Positions 43,135 to 55,210 of a DNA stretch of 64,000 nt are shown one piece after another (position 1 is the first letter of the stretch; every line of letters starts with the position of its first letter). Origin of the DNA: Dipteris shenzhenensis. Its lineage: Eukaryota; Polypodiophyta; Polypodiopsida; Gleicheniales. Below the pieces are notes generated by a model. It ran no database searches. It was not told the DNA's origin and saw only the letters and a list, made by a program, of their open reading frames with translations. The stretch lies in NCBI GenBank assembly GCA_047967505.1, contig CM106539.1. One strand, 5' to 3'. A program made the position numbers and the translations under genes.

Positions 43135-45056
43135 TTGAGAGTACAATGACTAGATGGCTTGGAAATACACAGATATGAAGGGTGTGCCCACGAAAGTCAT
43201 GCAACACATGATACCTGTGCTTGACAATGCTAGGCTGGTGCATTAGCATCCCTACCCTATGAATCCCAAATATGCACTCATAGTGAGGGAGGAGATCCAG
43301 AAACTCATAGACGTAGGATTCATCTATGAGATCCAGCATACAATTGGGTGTCACCCATCGTGATAGTCCTAAAGAAGAATGGAAAGATTAGAGTATGCAT
43401 ATATTTGAAAAAGTCAATCCTGCCACTAGGCGTGACCACTACCCCTTGCCATTCATAGAACATGTTCTGGAAAGGGTAGCTGGAAAGGGAGCATATAGCT
43501 TCTTGGATGGATGATGCTGAAGTCAATTACATGACAAGAGAAAGAGAGGGCTATGCAGTCAAAAAGTTTAGGCATTACTTGTTTGCCAACAAAATTAGTC
43601 TTTTATGTGGACCATCAAGCACTACTGTATTTTCTTAGCAAGCCGTGCAGAGGCCGTGCATGATGGGACGCATCACCAAGTGGATACTAATCCTCTTGGA
43701 GTTTGACTTCATTATCGCAGTGCATAAAGGAAAGGCCCATGTCCTAGCCGACCACCTCTTGATGATCCCAAATGGAAAAGCTCCGACGGGAGTCAAAGAT
43801 GATCTTCCCAATGCTCCCCTATTCCTCATCAACATAATTCCTGAATGGGCCGCCAAAATCCGCAACTACCTAGCCAATGAGTTGCCTCTGGATGAAACCC
43901 TCAAGAGAGATAGACCCCGCAAACTCATCAAGGATGCAGCACCGTATCAGTTAATTGCATGCTCGCTATATCGTATGGGCAAGGATGGCATCATGCGTAG
44001 ATGTGTGTGCAAGCATGAATACATTGATGTGCTCGAAGAAGCCCACTCTGAGATTGTAGGTGGGAATTTTGCTTGTTGACGTTACAGCATGTAAGGTACT
44101 ATAGGCTGGCCTTTGGTGATCGACTCTCTTCGGAGATGTAGCTAAATTTGCCAAGCGGTGCAATCACTACCAATGTGTGCAACACATAAAGCAAACATGA
44201 TGCCCCTAACGAGAATATTGACCGATCAGCCCTTTGAGAAATGGGCATGGATTTTATTGGGCCGATAAGCTTAGCAGCTCGAGGAACAGGGGCCAAATAC
44301 ATTATCATGGCCATAGATTATTTCACTAAATGGATGGAAGGGAGAGCCACAAGGAAAGTTGATTTGAGATCCACCACTAAGTTCTTATACGAGCAAGTCA
44401 TTGCATTGTTTGGGTGTCCATTAGAAGTGGTCAGTGACCAAGGAACTCATTTCCTCAATGAAACAATAGTGATCCTGACCAATGAATTCATGATTATACA
44501 TAGAAAGTCAATGCCCTATTATCCCAGGGCGAATGGCCTGGCTGAGAGCTTGATGCTGCAAGATAATAACTTGCATGGTTGAGGCCATTCGTACCAACTG
44601 AGAGCACAAGATCATTGCAGCCGTGTGGGCCTACTGAACATCTTATATAGTAGCCATGAATTGCACCCCCTTCAGTTTATCCTTTGGGGTGGAGGCAATT
44701 ATTCCAATGGAGTATGTAGTACCTAGCCTTTGCATTATAGTTAAGGAGAGGCTCACTGATAATGCCTTGGCGAATCTCTTAATTGATCTCGAAAAGCTCT
44801 ATGTGATGAGATTGCATGCAACCTACTGTCTCCCGGTGGAGAAGGCATGGTGCAAAAATGTTTTGACCGCAACCTCAAGAACAAGGACTTCAAGGATGGA
44901 GATCTCGCACTCCTCTATAGCATCTACAACACCAAATGTAAGCTCAAGTACAGGGGCATGGGTCCCTATTGTGTGGTGGAGATCACTCCACAAGGGGCGT
45001 GCCGAGAATAGCCACCCTAGATGGAGTAAAAATGGAAGGCTGCCTCCATGAGAGCA
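43135..45056 (+). pseudogene. Ty3/Gypsy pol relic lacking the RT core
   Basis: Begins MAWKYTDMKGVPTKVMQHMI, then PYPMNPKYALIVREEIQKLI (the N-terminal fingers of Gypsy reverse transcriptase) and a broken DHYPLPFIE region to about 43500. The sequence then jumps straight to the end of RNase H (NYMTREREGYAV, KKFRHYLF), so the catalytic palm with YxDD is deleted. It continues with the RNase H/integrase linker (43645-44079), a damaged zinc-binding region, and the integrase core with MGMDFIGPI, AIDYFTKWME and VVSDQGTHFLNE (44241-44580). The integrase C-terminal part runs to about 45050 in two frames (FKDGDLALLYSIYN). There are numerous stops and frameshifts. It is close kin to 56470-58980. Confidence 0.85.
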
Positions 45057-45342
45057 AATTAAAAAGATTCTATGGCCCCCTCACCCTATAGACCCTTCAG
45101 GCCATCCATAGGATAGGGAGAAGGAGCTCAAGGCCGAGGTAGTCCGGATGAAATGCCTAGCCATCAAGGAAGCCAAGGCATGTAACGCCAAAATTAGACA
45201 ACACAAGCAATTGGCCTTGCTTAAGGCAACACCCACACATCTTGGCCTAACTGATGAGCTAACGGTAGAACCATCTAGATTGAATGTACAATTGTAGGGT
45301 CCGAGCTTACACATCCAGGCACTCGTGGATCTGCCGTGAGCT

Positions 45343-45589
45343 CTCGAAGGGGTCACTATGTATAAACCGTCTATATCACGTGCGTTCAAGGCCTATATTT
45401 AAAGTCCCTTATCTGTAAAAAATTTCATTAATAAAATGCACCCCTTTTCTATACAAATCTGTAAATTTTTTCCAAAACTATTTTAAATAGTCCCTTATGT
45501 ATATTTATTTCTGTAAATTTTAGAAATTAAAAAAATCCTTTTGTTGAACTCACGTGATAGGGTTACATATGATGAGTGACCCCCCCGAG
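45343..45589 (-). mobile_element. Second intact MITE of the GGGGGGTCACT family
   Basis: Ends CTCGAAGGGGTCACT and AGTGACCCCCCCGAG. The flanking 8-bp duplication is CGTGAGCT (45335-45342 and 45590-45597). It is in opposite orientation to the copy at 32104-32349, with the same internal blocks. Confidence 0.9.
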
Positions 45590-45780
45590 CGTGAGCTAGC
45601 CACAAATTCATCTCCTGCAAAGTATTGGAAATGCTATAGGTACCCCTAAACCTCACTATGGCTTTAGTACATGCTATCAACACTCAACTCTTAAGCGCAT
45701 TAGGGTAGAGACTAATGGTTTTTTGCTAGGCAGTAGAGATCCATTTTTGTGTTCTCCCCACAAAAGCAATCGATGAACAA

Positions 45781-46002
45781 ATGATATTGAGAAGGACATG
45801 GTGCTATGCAGTGAACTGCCAAATTGACTGGAGGGCTAGAACAACAACTCTCCCCAATGGGGGGAGGACTACAGTAATTCCGCTTTGTGAACCTTATCCC
45901 ACACCACCCACAGTACCACCCCCTGCCAGAGGCAAGGAAGTTCTAAATGAAGGTGAGTCTAAGGCCCCAGCCACCTCCAACACTCTTGATCCCGACCCTT
46001 AG
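45781..46002 (+). pseudogene. Retropepsin C-terminal fragment (Gypsy)
   Basis: Reads MILRRTWCYAVNCQIDWRAR followed by TTTLPNGGRTTVIPL. This matches the end of Gypsy protease (LILGRPW...INW...TLT...G..T.IPL), with the Gly of LGRPW changed. It lies downstream of an integrase fragment, so it comes from a different insertion than 43135-45056. A Pro-rich tail follows to the stop at 46000. Confidence 0.6.
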
Positions 46003-46663
46003 ATGAAAGTTCACCGATCCCGGATAGCATAGAGGCCTAACCATGGTGGCGACTAGGTAGCGTTGCAAGTTACTCCACCACCACTGCCGTCCCACCCAGA
46101 AATGCCATGAACATCAGGTACAAGAAGATATTCTCTATTCTCAATGCCACTTCAACCGTAATTGGCATCCCAAAAAGATCAAAGTAGGGGATGAGTCTTC
46201 GATCACTCCTTTGTTGGCAACATGGGCAAACCCATCTAAGAGAAGTACACAATGCCACCCATTGCCTCGAAACCCAGATCCAAATCCACCACTCCAAACA
46301 CAGCGGTCCCACAAGCGCTGGGTCACCACAAAGCTCTTTGAATCCCAGGGCTATTACAAAGGCAAGCAGGTCGCGTGGGTCCAAAAGCTCCCTATGGCAC
46401 CAATCGCATGATCCCAACTCGCAAGGGTTCAAAAGGTAGTAACACAAGAACCTGTGTCAACCTTGGATACAGTACCATAAGAACCTACCATCGATCTTGT
46501 CACGACGAACAAAACCCCAAGTTCTCATCCCCTTGCCTATTGCCATAACCCCTATCCCCACATTCCATCGTCTTACACCATCCTGCTAGCCATTGGGATA
46601 CTAAAATCTATAAAAGGACCCTCTATCCCCCCGAGTCATCACTATACCAAAAATAGTGAAACT
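46003..46663 (+). other. Linker between retroelement relics
   Basis: No coherent coding sequence identified. Probably decayed interior of the same element as the flanking fragments. Confidence 0.35.
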
Positions 46664-49257
46664 TTGCCAAAATTCTACCAGACTTTCCCCAACTCCGTAC
46701 CCTCTTCCAGCCACCATTTTAGCCATCAGTTAATATCCTCAGCCTCCTCCTCTTCCACCGACTCGCTTATTAGTCAATTTTCCTCCTTCCCCATGGATCC
46801 AAAAAATGAGTTCTTTGAGTTTGAAATGGTGCTCGGTCTCCACCCCCCAATTTTGCAAGCCACCGGCCCCTCCAAATTGCAGAGTATGCCTTCAAGGACC
46901 ATCCATACACCTTTAAAGACCATCCATGTGCCCTCTGACATCCCAATTGAGGACCTACATGTGGAGAAAGAGATTTTGATTAAGCAGGCCACTCATGATA
47001 TGCATACAGGAACTAGCACTACTCCCTCCATGTCATCAAGGAAGGGCACCCCTACCCCTATGCAAGGGGAATACAAAATTGTGCAATCTTAGATGCACTC
47101 GTTGCTTGGAGGCTCCAACAGCTAAATGGATGTACCATCCACTCTTGCTACACATATGAGAGACATGACTACACCCTCCACTAACAAAGTGCAACAACAT
47201 ATCAAGTGCTCAAAGAGTTAGAGGTTCAGGCATCTCTCACAGTGACAAGCCTTGGGGCCGTGGCAGACTGCCTCACCTCCCACATGGATATGAGGCTACT
47301 AGCAGAACTCCTCTAGGCCTATAGCTCCAACACTAACGTCAATGTCTAGTGCAATGCGATAGGCACTCCCCACTTATACCACCTCAACGTGGATGTGGTA
47401 CGAGCTACCTTCGGCCTCCCTGTCATCGCTGACAAATACACTCAAAAGAAAAAAGACGCCTGAGGCCCTTAGCAAAAATCTACAAATATGATCGTAAAAA
47501 GAGCAAGGTACGCATCCATTTTTTGGAGATCATCAAGCCATAGTTGGAAAAGTCAGCACACGCTCTCCAATGGTTGACCCAAGTCAAACATACAGATCAC
47601 CACCAATCTATCATGCCCAACATCTTGGCAAGACTTGCAACACCCCATGTCACCAACTGGGTGGATTATTTTTGCAATCAAATGTGAGAGGACCTCAAGA
47701 TGCATGACGAGGTCCTTGGCAACCCCATGCTGTACATGCCAGTCCTTTATCATATGTTGTAGTAGCAACTGCCAATCGGCTATGGGCTATCCGACAAAGC
47801 CACTAGAGGACTAGTACCAGCCAATGAAGAGGAGATATTGGTAGCTCTAAATCAATCAAGGATAGAGCCTAGTGCCACCCCGGCTAGTCCCCTTGCTCAA
47901 CCACCAGTGGTTTGCACTTAGCTACTCTCCTAATGTGAAGACCGACTTGTAAGTGCAAGTATTCTTACGCAGACAACACCGCATGGACCACTCCGATTCA
48001 TGCTCCAAGGGAAAGGCCGTACCCTAAGGCCCCATCCATATCAACGATCTCTTGGGGGATGACATGGTCCACATTGGCCTCCACCCAGGAGCCCAAGATA
48101 TTTTGGTCACTCCCTCTATCCCCCAAGTCTTGACCTCAGCTATTGTCCACCCATAGGAGACCACCTCCTTTGTCATTGGCTCATCCTCATCCCCATGGGA
48201 AGGCCTCACCAAAGCCTTTCAGTTTTGCAGTGCACCCTAGTATCAGAAAATGAGCGGGTACAACAATATGTCAGCTGAGTAGCTCTCTTGCATCGATTAG
48301 ATCGAGCTACATCTATTCAATGCAATGGCCAAGCTCCCATAGGTGGCATGCACCATTCTATAAAGATGGTAGGAACAGGCCTCCTAGCTCTCCTCTCCTC
48401 TCCTCCAGGAACAATTCTTGAGCAGCTGTGTACCTCTGGCCATGTGGAGGAATTCGCGTTGGAAGAGTGCGAGCAGTAAGAGTTTTAGATGTACCGGGAG
48501 GTCTCAACCCAACTCGCCACATACACTTGCCCCATGCACTATCCCCCATACTTTACAAATGCACTTTGACACCCTTCTTGCACAAAACCTTATCTTCCAC
48601 CTCAACCTCACCGCTCCCCTTCCTCCTAATGCCCTCAAAACCATCCTCTACTGTAACCTTGATCACTACCACCCCATTCTGGCCATGTCATACTTTTCTC
48701 TCAATCTTCATCCCACAAGCATCTCTCTTCTCCATCCCTCTGACCTTCAAACCCTTGCTACCCACTCCATCCTACTCAACTTCCAAGCATGGTATCGGGT
48801 CATCACCAAGTCCACTAATTATTCTCAGGACGATGATGTGATGGAACTAGCCAAGCCCGATGAACTCATCCTCTGGGTTTGCACTCCCGAATGCCTCCAA
48901 GCCGATATCAATTGGATGAAAACCTAAGATCGGGCCTCCGCAGTCCAAAGACAAGGGCATCTTCTAGCATATCGCCCCACCTCCTACCATCCCCTTGGCA
49001 TAATTATTCTATACAATCGGGGGCTACAAGCTCTCCAGGACTCACTCAAGTCCTTGGTCATCAATTTTGAGACAATTCATGATGTACTATATCCCGAAGA
49101 AGTCACCAAGGAGGAGGGGGAAGAAGCCATAGTAGTCTTTAACTCTACCACCCCACCCACCGAAATCCCACAACTGCCTGTTGTTGATCCTATCGAACCT
49201 CCCCAGCAAGCCACCCAACCCGCTCCACCCCCACTTCCTTGCACAAACCTCCCTTAG
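46664..49257 (+). pseudogene. Long decayed ORF of unknown family
   Basis: I do not recognise this protein. Readable stretches follow one another on the plus strand, with frame changes. First is a Ser/Pro-rich start (46664-47092, containing MDPKNEFFEFEMVLGLHPPI). Next is HLNVDVVRATFGLPVIADKY (about 47380-47440), reminiscent of plant-mobile-type or transposon-associated proteins. Then comes a helical region with WVDYFCNQM (about 47640-47690). The longest part is 48418-49257, with FQAWYRVITKSTNYSQDDD, a stop at 48925 (TAA), and a Pro-rich acidic tail (PPTEIPQLPVVDPIEPPQQ). Most stops sit at likely Gln or Arg positions. By context it is an accessory or gag-like ORF of a large retroelement. Confidence 0.4.
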
Positions 49258-49399
49258 TATTCCTCTAATGCCTCCAACACCAGCTCTGCATACATAACAC
49301 GAGACCTCCTCCTAGTCCATCTCCTCCAATGCCCCGGTCGACAACCTGGACAACAGAGCCTCTACTCCAAGCTACTCCTTATGAATGCAATGCAAAGCA

Positions 49400-49985
49400 C
49401 GAGCCATCCGCATGTGTCACTCAAGAGGCTCTCAGATTGTTGCAATGTGTTTCCACGAGAGAAAGAGGGAAGGGGGAGAAGGGGAGAAGAGAGGAGAGAG
49501 GGAAGGGAGAAGGAGGAGGGAGGAAGAGAGTGAAGGGGGATGGAGTGGCAAACACAAAGGCACTACTAGGGAAACAAAAGAACACCCAAAGACACTCTTG
49601 AAAGAGAAGAGGGAGCTTGTACTCCAAACTTGTGCATACAACAATGAAGACCAAAGTCAACCATTTGCAAGTCACCTTTTGAAGGGAGGGCCAACGCTTT
49701 TCCTTTTTGCACTCTCGCTCTCTTTACATTCACAAGGATCTTAGGCCCATAGGGTGCCAAGGCATCTTCTCTATCCTTTCCTTCACTCTTTCTAGGTCCT
49801 ATTGTTACGCTTCTCCGTGTGTCAAAAATAGCATTTGTGTTAACCATATAAGAGTGCTTGGGACAATCCTGGCATTAGGAGATGCTCCTGCCCGAGTCCC
49901 AAATAGCACTTGTGTTAACCTCGCCCATCCGAGTCATAAGACCTTTCAGGCTCAAAACTCGAATGTGTGACTCAAAACGTGGAGT
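49400..49985. repeat. LTR-like repeat, left copy
   Basis: Shares with 54105-54605 a purine-rich block, the string GCATACAACAATGAAGACCA, the string CACCTTTTGAAGGGAGGGCC, a CTTGTGTTA-type short repeat and the ending TCAAAACTCG. The copies are well diverged and have several indels. Confidence 0.6.
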
Positions 49986-50079
49986 GGCAAGGAGCGTGTG
50001 AACAAAATGATGCATATTCAAAAATCTAACAGAGGCTCCAGTGAGGTACATAACTTGTAAGTGGTCAACAAAGGAATCT

Positions 50080-50430
50080 AGTGGAGACTCTTTCAGTGGT
50101 AGATTGTATATGTGGAGCTTTGTCATTGACTAGGACAGAGTAGGTTGACAACTTTAAATTGCTGGAGGAAATCACTCCCAAGATGTATTCAAATGTTAAT
50201 GCCAAGACAATCTGGGATGTCAAGCTGTGCAAGTAAGTCAAGTTATTTCAGCATGATAATGCAACTCTCATTGTTCCCTATCACAATTAGATCATCAAAA
50301 TAGAAAAGTGCAATGGTGATGGCTTTCCATTAACTTTGGCCTCTAGTGGATACTGTTTGAGTGACAGAGTGTGTATGTGGAGCTCCGTCATTGACTGGGA
50401 TAGATCAAGTTAACAACTCTAAACTCCAAA
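50080..50430 (-). pseudogene. Copia reverse-transcriptase scrap
   Basis: The minus strand at about 50345-50235 reads ITIALFYFDDLIVIGNNESC, the Copia polymerase active-site region (normally YVDDLIVTGN). It continues through a TAA to LDLLAQLDIPDCLG. A flanking block of about 80 bases (GTATGTGGAGCTCCGTCATT and kin) is present twice, at about 50080-50155 and 50342-50425, so the scrap also contains a partial duplication. Confidence 0.6.
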
Positions 50431-51100
50431 ATACTCCATGTATGCATAGAAATATAATAGTGCATATACTATTCAAGATACTGAAAGTATGTATTGTACT
50501 TCCAAGTGTACAAAATGTAGGCTTACAACATAGTGCAAGATACTTAAAGTATGTTTTCAAGCTATTTAAACTATGATATTCACAAGTATGAATTCTTCGT
50601 GTGAATGTAGCTAAAGTACTAATAAGATGCTGGGTATTACCCTAAACTGAGTATTCAAGATACCGAAAGTAAGTATTAATTTAAGCTACTTATTCTTCCT
50701 TTTTCTCTTAAAGTATGTATCCTAGGCTTCTTAAAGTAAGAATAAACATAACTGAAGTACATGTATGTATCTTGGGCTACTTAAAGTAAGCACAAATGTA
50801 ATTGAAGTATGACTAGTAGTCAGGGTATTATTCAAAACCAAGTTTCTAAAGTAATTATAGTACTTGATTGGTGCAAATCCCACTCCTTGGTTACTTTTTG
50901 AACCACTGCCATACGTACTAATAGTGTTATTAGATGTGTTGGTTAGTTTACACACCATTGCAATACTAATAGTACATGAAGAAAAATAGAGTTGTTTGTT
51001 CCAACTCACAAAATAATACTATGTAGTACAAATAGAGTATTGTAGTAATAGTACTATGCACAAGCGTAATCATTCACACTACTCACAATATTCAAAGAGC
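50431..51100. repeat. Minisatellite around TACTTAAAGTA
   Basis: CAAGATACTTAAAGTATGT, GGCTACTTAAAGTAAGCAC, GGCTTCTTAAAGTAAGAAT and similar strings recur eight or more times from 50455 to 50815. The core is a near-palindrome. The rest is AT-rich with no gene. Confidence 0.6.
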
Positions 51101-51619
51101 ACAAAATATTTGTGATACTACACTAGAATGTTTAAAGATACAGATACAAGTTTCTCTCGACACAAAAGTATTCTCTACATGTCTCCAAATCAACAAATGC
51201 ATCAATAGGCAACCAATAGAGTACTAAGTACTCCAAAAATAGGATAGATAGCTAAACATCATATCCTACTAAGACTTTGGTACTCTTTACTAGTTTCAAT
51301 GAGTGCTGCTTTCCGATTGACGAAACCCATTATAGATATCCACATGGTTGGCACTTCCTTATGGCAACTCTGCTCATGACACATAGTGTTGTTCCTAAAA
51401 ACCAACAAAGCACAAAACAAGTGGTAAACATGAAGGCATGGCATGACAAAAACATCCAGCGTGGGCAAGTGAAGGCCTAAACCATAATATGCATACCTGC
51501 AACAACATTTACAAAGAAAGTAACTCTCCCAAAGGAATGTTCCTAAGCACTTAAATATCAATGAATGAAAAGGACAACTAAGACCTCTTACCGTTTAGCT
51601 GCTAACCCAATTTCTTGTA
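51101..51619. other. No gene recognised
   Basis: A 100-residue minus-strand frame (51259-51561) shows no recognisable motif and is probably chance. Confidence 0.4.
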
Positions 51620-52960
51620 TCGTGGATAGGTGATCGATAGGCCATGGGGGTAAGGTTGTGGATACCAGATCTTGCAATGTCATTTCTAGCATCACATAGA
51701 TTCTTAAGGCACTTAGATTTCAAATCCACCTTAGCCTTCAGGTCCATGCGCAAGAGTGTTTATTATTCAAGGTGCTTCTGCTCTATGGCAATGTCATTAC
51801 AAATGTCATGAAGATATGCTTCATTGTCGTCTTTGTGGTCCTTTAGACAATCTAGGTCAATCGTTGCCAGATAATTGCCTTGAGGCATCTTTACAATGGG
51901 ATCTTCAATTCTTTAATTTTCCCTGCAAGGTGTCCTCTAGTGCCCTTGTGCTTGTGGAGAGCAAGCTCGGCATCCTTATCCTTAGATGTAGCTTGTTGTA
52001 ATTGGTAGGAATTGAGGGCAAGGCTCTCTTCATGCTGGTGTCCCCAGCTAGTGTTAGTTGAACTAACTATACTATAGTTAGTCTAACCTAACCAGATCCT
52101 AACTAACTAAACCTAGGTTATCCTAACTCATTTGAGCGGTGATTGCCATTGCATACCCAATATCATCTTCTCGGAAATAAGTGGGAGTTACTTGGTGTTT
52201 CGTTGGAGGTTCATGTCTTCCATTGCGGCCAACTGATTCGATAGCCTAGAGGCCAACTCACCCATATCTAACCCCTTAGAATCTTTATCCTCCTTCTTGG
52301 TTAGCTCCATACTAGAAGATCTTATCGATGGCAATACCTCAGACAATGAAGCTGTAGTTTTGTCTTTGACATCCTTATCCATCATGTTATCACTTATATG
52401 ATGGCTACCTTGCTGTAGAGTTTGAAAGAAGTGGGGTTCAGAACCATTAAGTGGTCATGCAACTTCAGATCCGCCAATCCAATGAGGAAGCATGGCAATA
52501 GTCGCTTGTCGCTCATCCTCTCATGCGATGCATAGTGGAAATTGAGGTGTTTGATCCTAGCAATGTAGTATCAAAGGGATTTCTTCTCATTCTATTTCCC
52601 CTCATACAATTGACTAATCGGGATCCACTTGTGACCACTAGGGGCAAACCCTACAATGAAGGCTTTCCGCAACACCTCTGAGTTGACTTTCTTCTCTAGG
52701 TTGAGGGCCCTATACCATTGGCCTACCTTGCCATCTAGGCTGAGGCTGATGAATGCATTTACCATTTCCAGATCTCTGAGAGCACTGAATTCTTCACATA
52801 TTTGTTCAAATAGCTCCACGTGGGAGACCAGATCTCCTTCCCTAAGAAATTTAGTTATTAGCTCAGATATGGCTATGGGTCAGACTCTTAGAGGGATTGG
52901 TGATCCCTGCGGGAAATACGAGTATAGATGGGAGTGGAGCATACCCCCTTCCTAGTGTAT
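51620..52960 (-). pseudogene. Gag plus coiled-coil ORF relic (Gypsy-like)
   Basis: On the minus strand a gag capsid block at about 52960-52592 reads ELFEQICEEFSALRDLEMVN, FISLSLDGKVGQWYRALN and FIVGFAPSGHKW. This has the order of the retrotransposon gag domain, with the conserved L-GxA-WY-like step as LDGKVGQWY. It continues to about 52380, then a Lys/Asp/Ser-rich stretch (52370-52188). After that is a long helical region at about 52030-51620 (DLKAKVDLKSKCLKNLCDAR) with adjacent TAA TAA at a probable Gln-Gln. A perfect inverted repeat, ACTAACTATA/TATAGTTAGT with one base between arms, lies at 52062-52082. Confidence 0.6.
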
Positions 52961-54104
52961 CTGCTAGGATTTGCACCGGCTCATCCGATTTAGCCTGACG
53001 GCCGTTGTAGGGATAGTAAGCCAATGGATCGTTGTAGGGATAGTAAGCCTGACGGTCAGTGGGATAGCAGTTGACACATGTCAGCGGGTTGGGTTGAGGT
53101 TGGTATGCCTTCGAGTCGATGGGTTAATGTTAAAGCAATGGGCAACGGGTTACTCAAGTTGATGGGATGGGAATATGGCAATGGTCGTAGGGTTAACATT
53201 AAAGTAACGGGCAGCACGATGGCTTGCCTCAAAGAGATAGCAGAATGGCACTGGTCGGAGGGTTAGCTATATGCCGAATGGATCATAGGGATAGTCTTAA
53301 GGCATCAGGTCAATGCCTATTAGGTTGGCAAGATAACAACACATCATAAATAAGGTAGCGGGTTAGATTGACCTATGCCAAGTCGGCGGGATAGAGCTAA
53401 GGTGACGGGTTGTGGGGATAGCGAGCTAAGGCAATGGGTCATCGATGATAAGAATTGTTTGGGAACATGCCATGTTGCCAACTCCCTTCTGATGATTCCT
53501 GGTGGTTCTCCAAGTTTTGTCCCAAGTTTGTGTGCATGGGGGGGTTGTTAAGGAATACACTACCTACCACAAACAAAAAACATCACAAAACAATAACTTT
53601 TGCCACTTAAACGAGTAGGTTTCCACAAGTTGGATTGTCAAGTACCCAAAACCACTTCAAAATGTCACTCCAATCTTCATTTTCAAGTGTTTTTAGTTAA
53701 ATTTGACACTACAACCAGCTTAACAATCATTCTAGCTACCTCCTTGTAAAAAAAAAACATCAAAAATAATAAAAACAAGCTCAAATGCATGGCAATGGCT
53801 TTATGGACAAAATGTTGGAAAGTGAGCTTTTTTACTCTAAAATCACTCTTTCTTCACTAGTTTTGCACTTCCAATCCACTCCTAATCTCCACTAACAAGG
53901 CCTAAGCACATGTGAAATGGGTTGTTTATGGGAGGAAGCTAAACAAATGCAAAATTAGACTTCATATCTCTCTAGTAGCGATGCCAAAGATGCATCTAGT
54001 AGAGACACACGTGTTGTGGGGATGTTGGAAGTGTGCCGTTGAAGCTCCTCACTCATGTGCTACTCCTTGTGGGAGCATTGTGTAGTAAATCCTTCAATGT
54101 CACT
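52961..54104. other. Decayed retroelement interior; possible polypurine tract
   Basis: From 52980 to 53440 the sequence is rich in GGGATAG, GGGTTA and GGCAACGGG-like strings without a clear period. At about 53537-53547 GGGGGGGTTG followed by TTAAGGAATACAC looks like a purine tract and LTR start on the plus strand. That conflicts with the minus-strand gag, so two elements may be mixed here. Confidence 0.4.
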
Positions 54105-54610
54105 TGAGTGCCTATCGGATCATTGCAATGGGGTTCCCACCGAGAAGAAGGGGGAGAGAAAATGAGAGAGGAAGGGGAGGGAAGAAGGAAAGGGGATGGA
54201 GAAGGAGAAGGAGGTGAAGGGGGATCATGGCAAACACCAAAGGCAAACAAGGAGAACAAGCAAACCTCAATCTCAACACATGAGCAAGAAGAAAGCTTGT
54301 ATTTCTCAAAGGTTGCATACAACAATGAAGACCAAAGTCAACCACTTGGCCTTTTATACATGTCACCTTTTGAAGGGAGGGCCAACCCTATTCCTTGTAT
54401 CATCCTCTCTCTTTTGTTACACTTACTTGGGCCAATATGGTGTGTCAAGGCATATATTGATTCTCTCAACCTTGTTTTTTTCTTCAAATGGCTCTTACGT
54501 TATCCATATATGGGATCCAAATGGCTCTTGTGTTATCCTTGCCAATTGGGGTGATCTCAGTGACTACTTCGAAACTGAGCCATTTGTGGGTCAAAACTCG
54601 TAGGGTTTGG
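54105..54610. repeat. LTR-like repeat, right copy
   Basis: Counterpart of 49400-49985. It contains GAAGACCAAAGTCAACCACT, a TATA-like CCTTTTATACATG at about 54348-54360, and ends TCAAAACTCG. Confidence 0.6.
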
Positions 54611-54689
54611 ATGGGCCAAATCCGTTAGCATGCTCAATGGCTATTAACAGAACTAGGTGCAAATCTCTCCACTAGCCTTATGATTTATC

Positions 54690-55035
54690 TTGTGACATGA
54701 AAAGGGCTATGACGTCAAGATTTGGGCACATGGCCAAATCTCTCAAACCTTGGTGGCTTGAAGAAAGTTAAGAGATCAAGATTTAGCTATGTGGCCAAAT
54801 CAAGGTGCGACTTAGAGAAAGATATGATATCAAGATTTGGACACATGGCCAAGTCTCCCATTATGGTCTCCTAGTGGTAGATCTAGTTGCTTGGCCAAAT
54901 CCTTGCACACAAATGTCTTATGTGGATTTAGCCACATGGCCAAATCTCTTTAGACCATGGTGCTATAAGAAGAAAATAAGTATGACATCAAGATTTGGTT
55001 GCATAGCCACATCTTTCCAACCTTGGTCTTGGCCT
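54690..55035. repeat. Short tandem repeat with GGCCAAATCT
   Basis: ATCAAGATTTGGNCACATGGCC and the following AAATCTCT/ACCTTGGTG-like strings recur about six times at intervals of 55-75 bases. Confidence 0.65.
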
Positions 55036-55210
55036 CAAATATCTCAGTAAGAATAAAAATTTTGAATTTTAAAATTAAGTTCAAATCATATCCTCCTTTC
55101 AAAATTCAAATTTCAAATTTTGAGTTTTACATTTCAATAAGTTTCAAATTTCACATTTCAAATATCAAATTTCAAAATTTCAATCTTTCAGTTTCACATT
55201 CACACTATAA
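55036..55210. repeat. TTCAAATTTCAAA simple repeat
   Basis: An 11-12-base motif of the type TTTCAAATTTCA repeats about ten times with variation. Confidence 0.75.
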
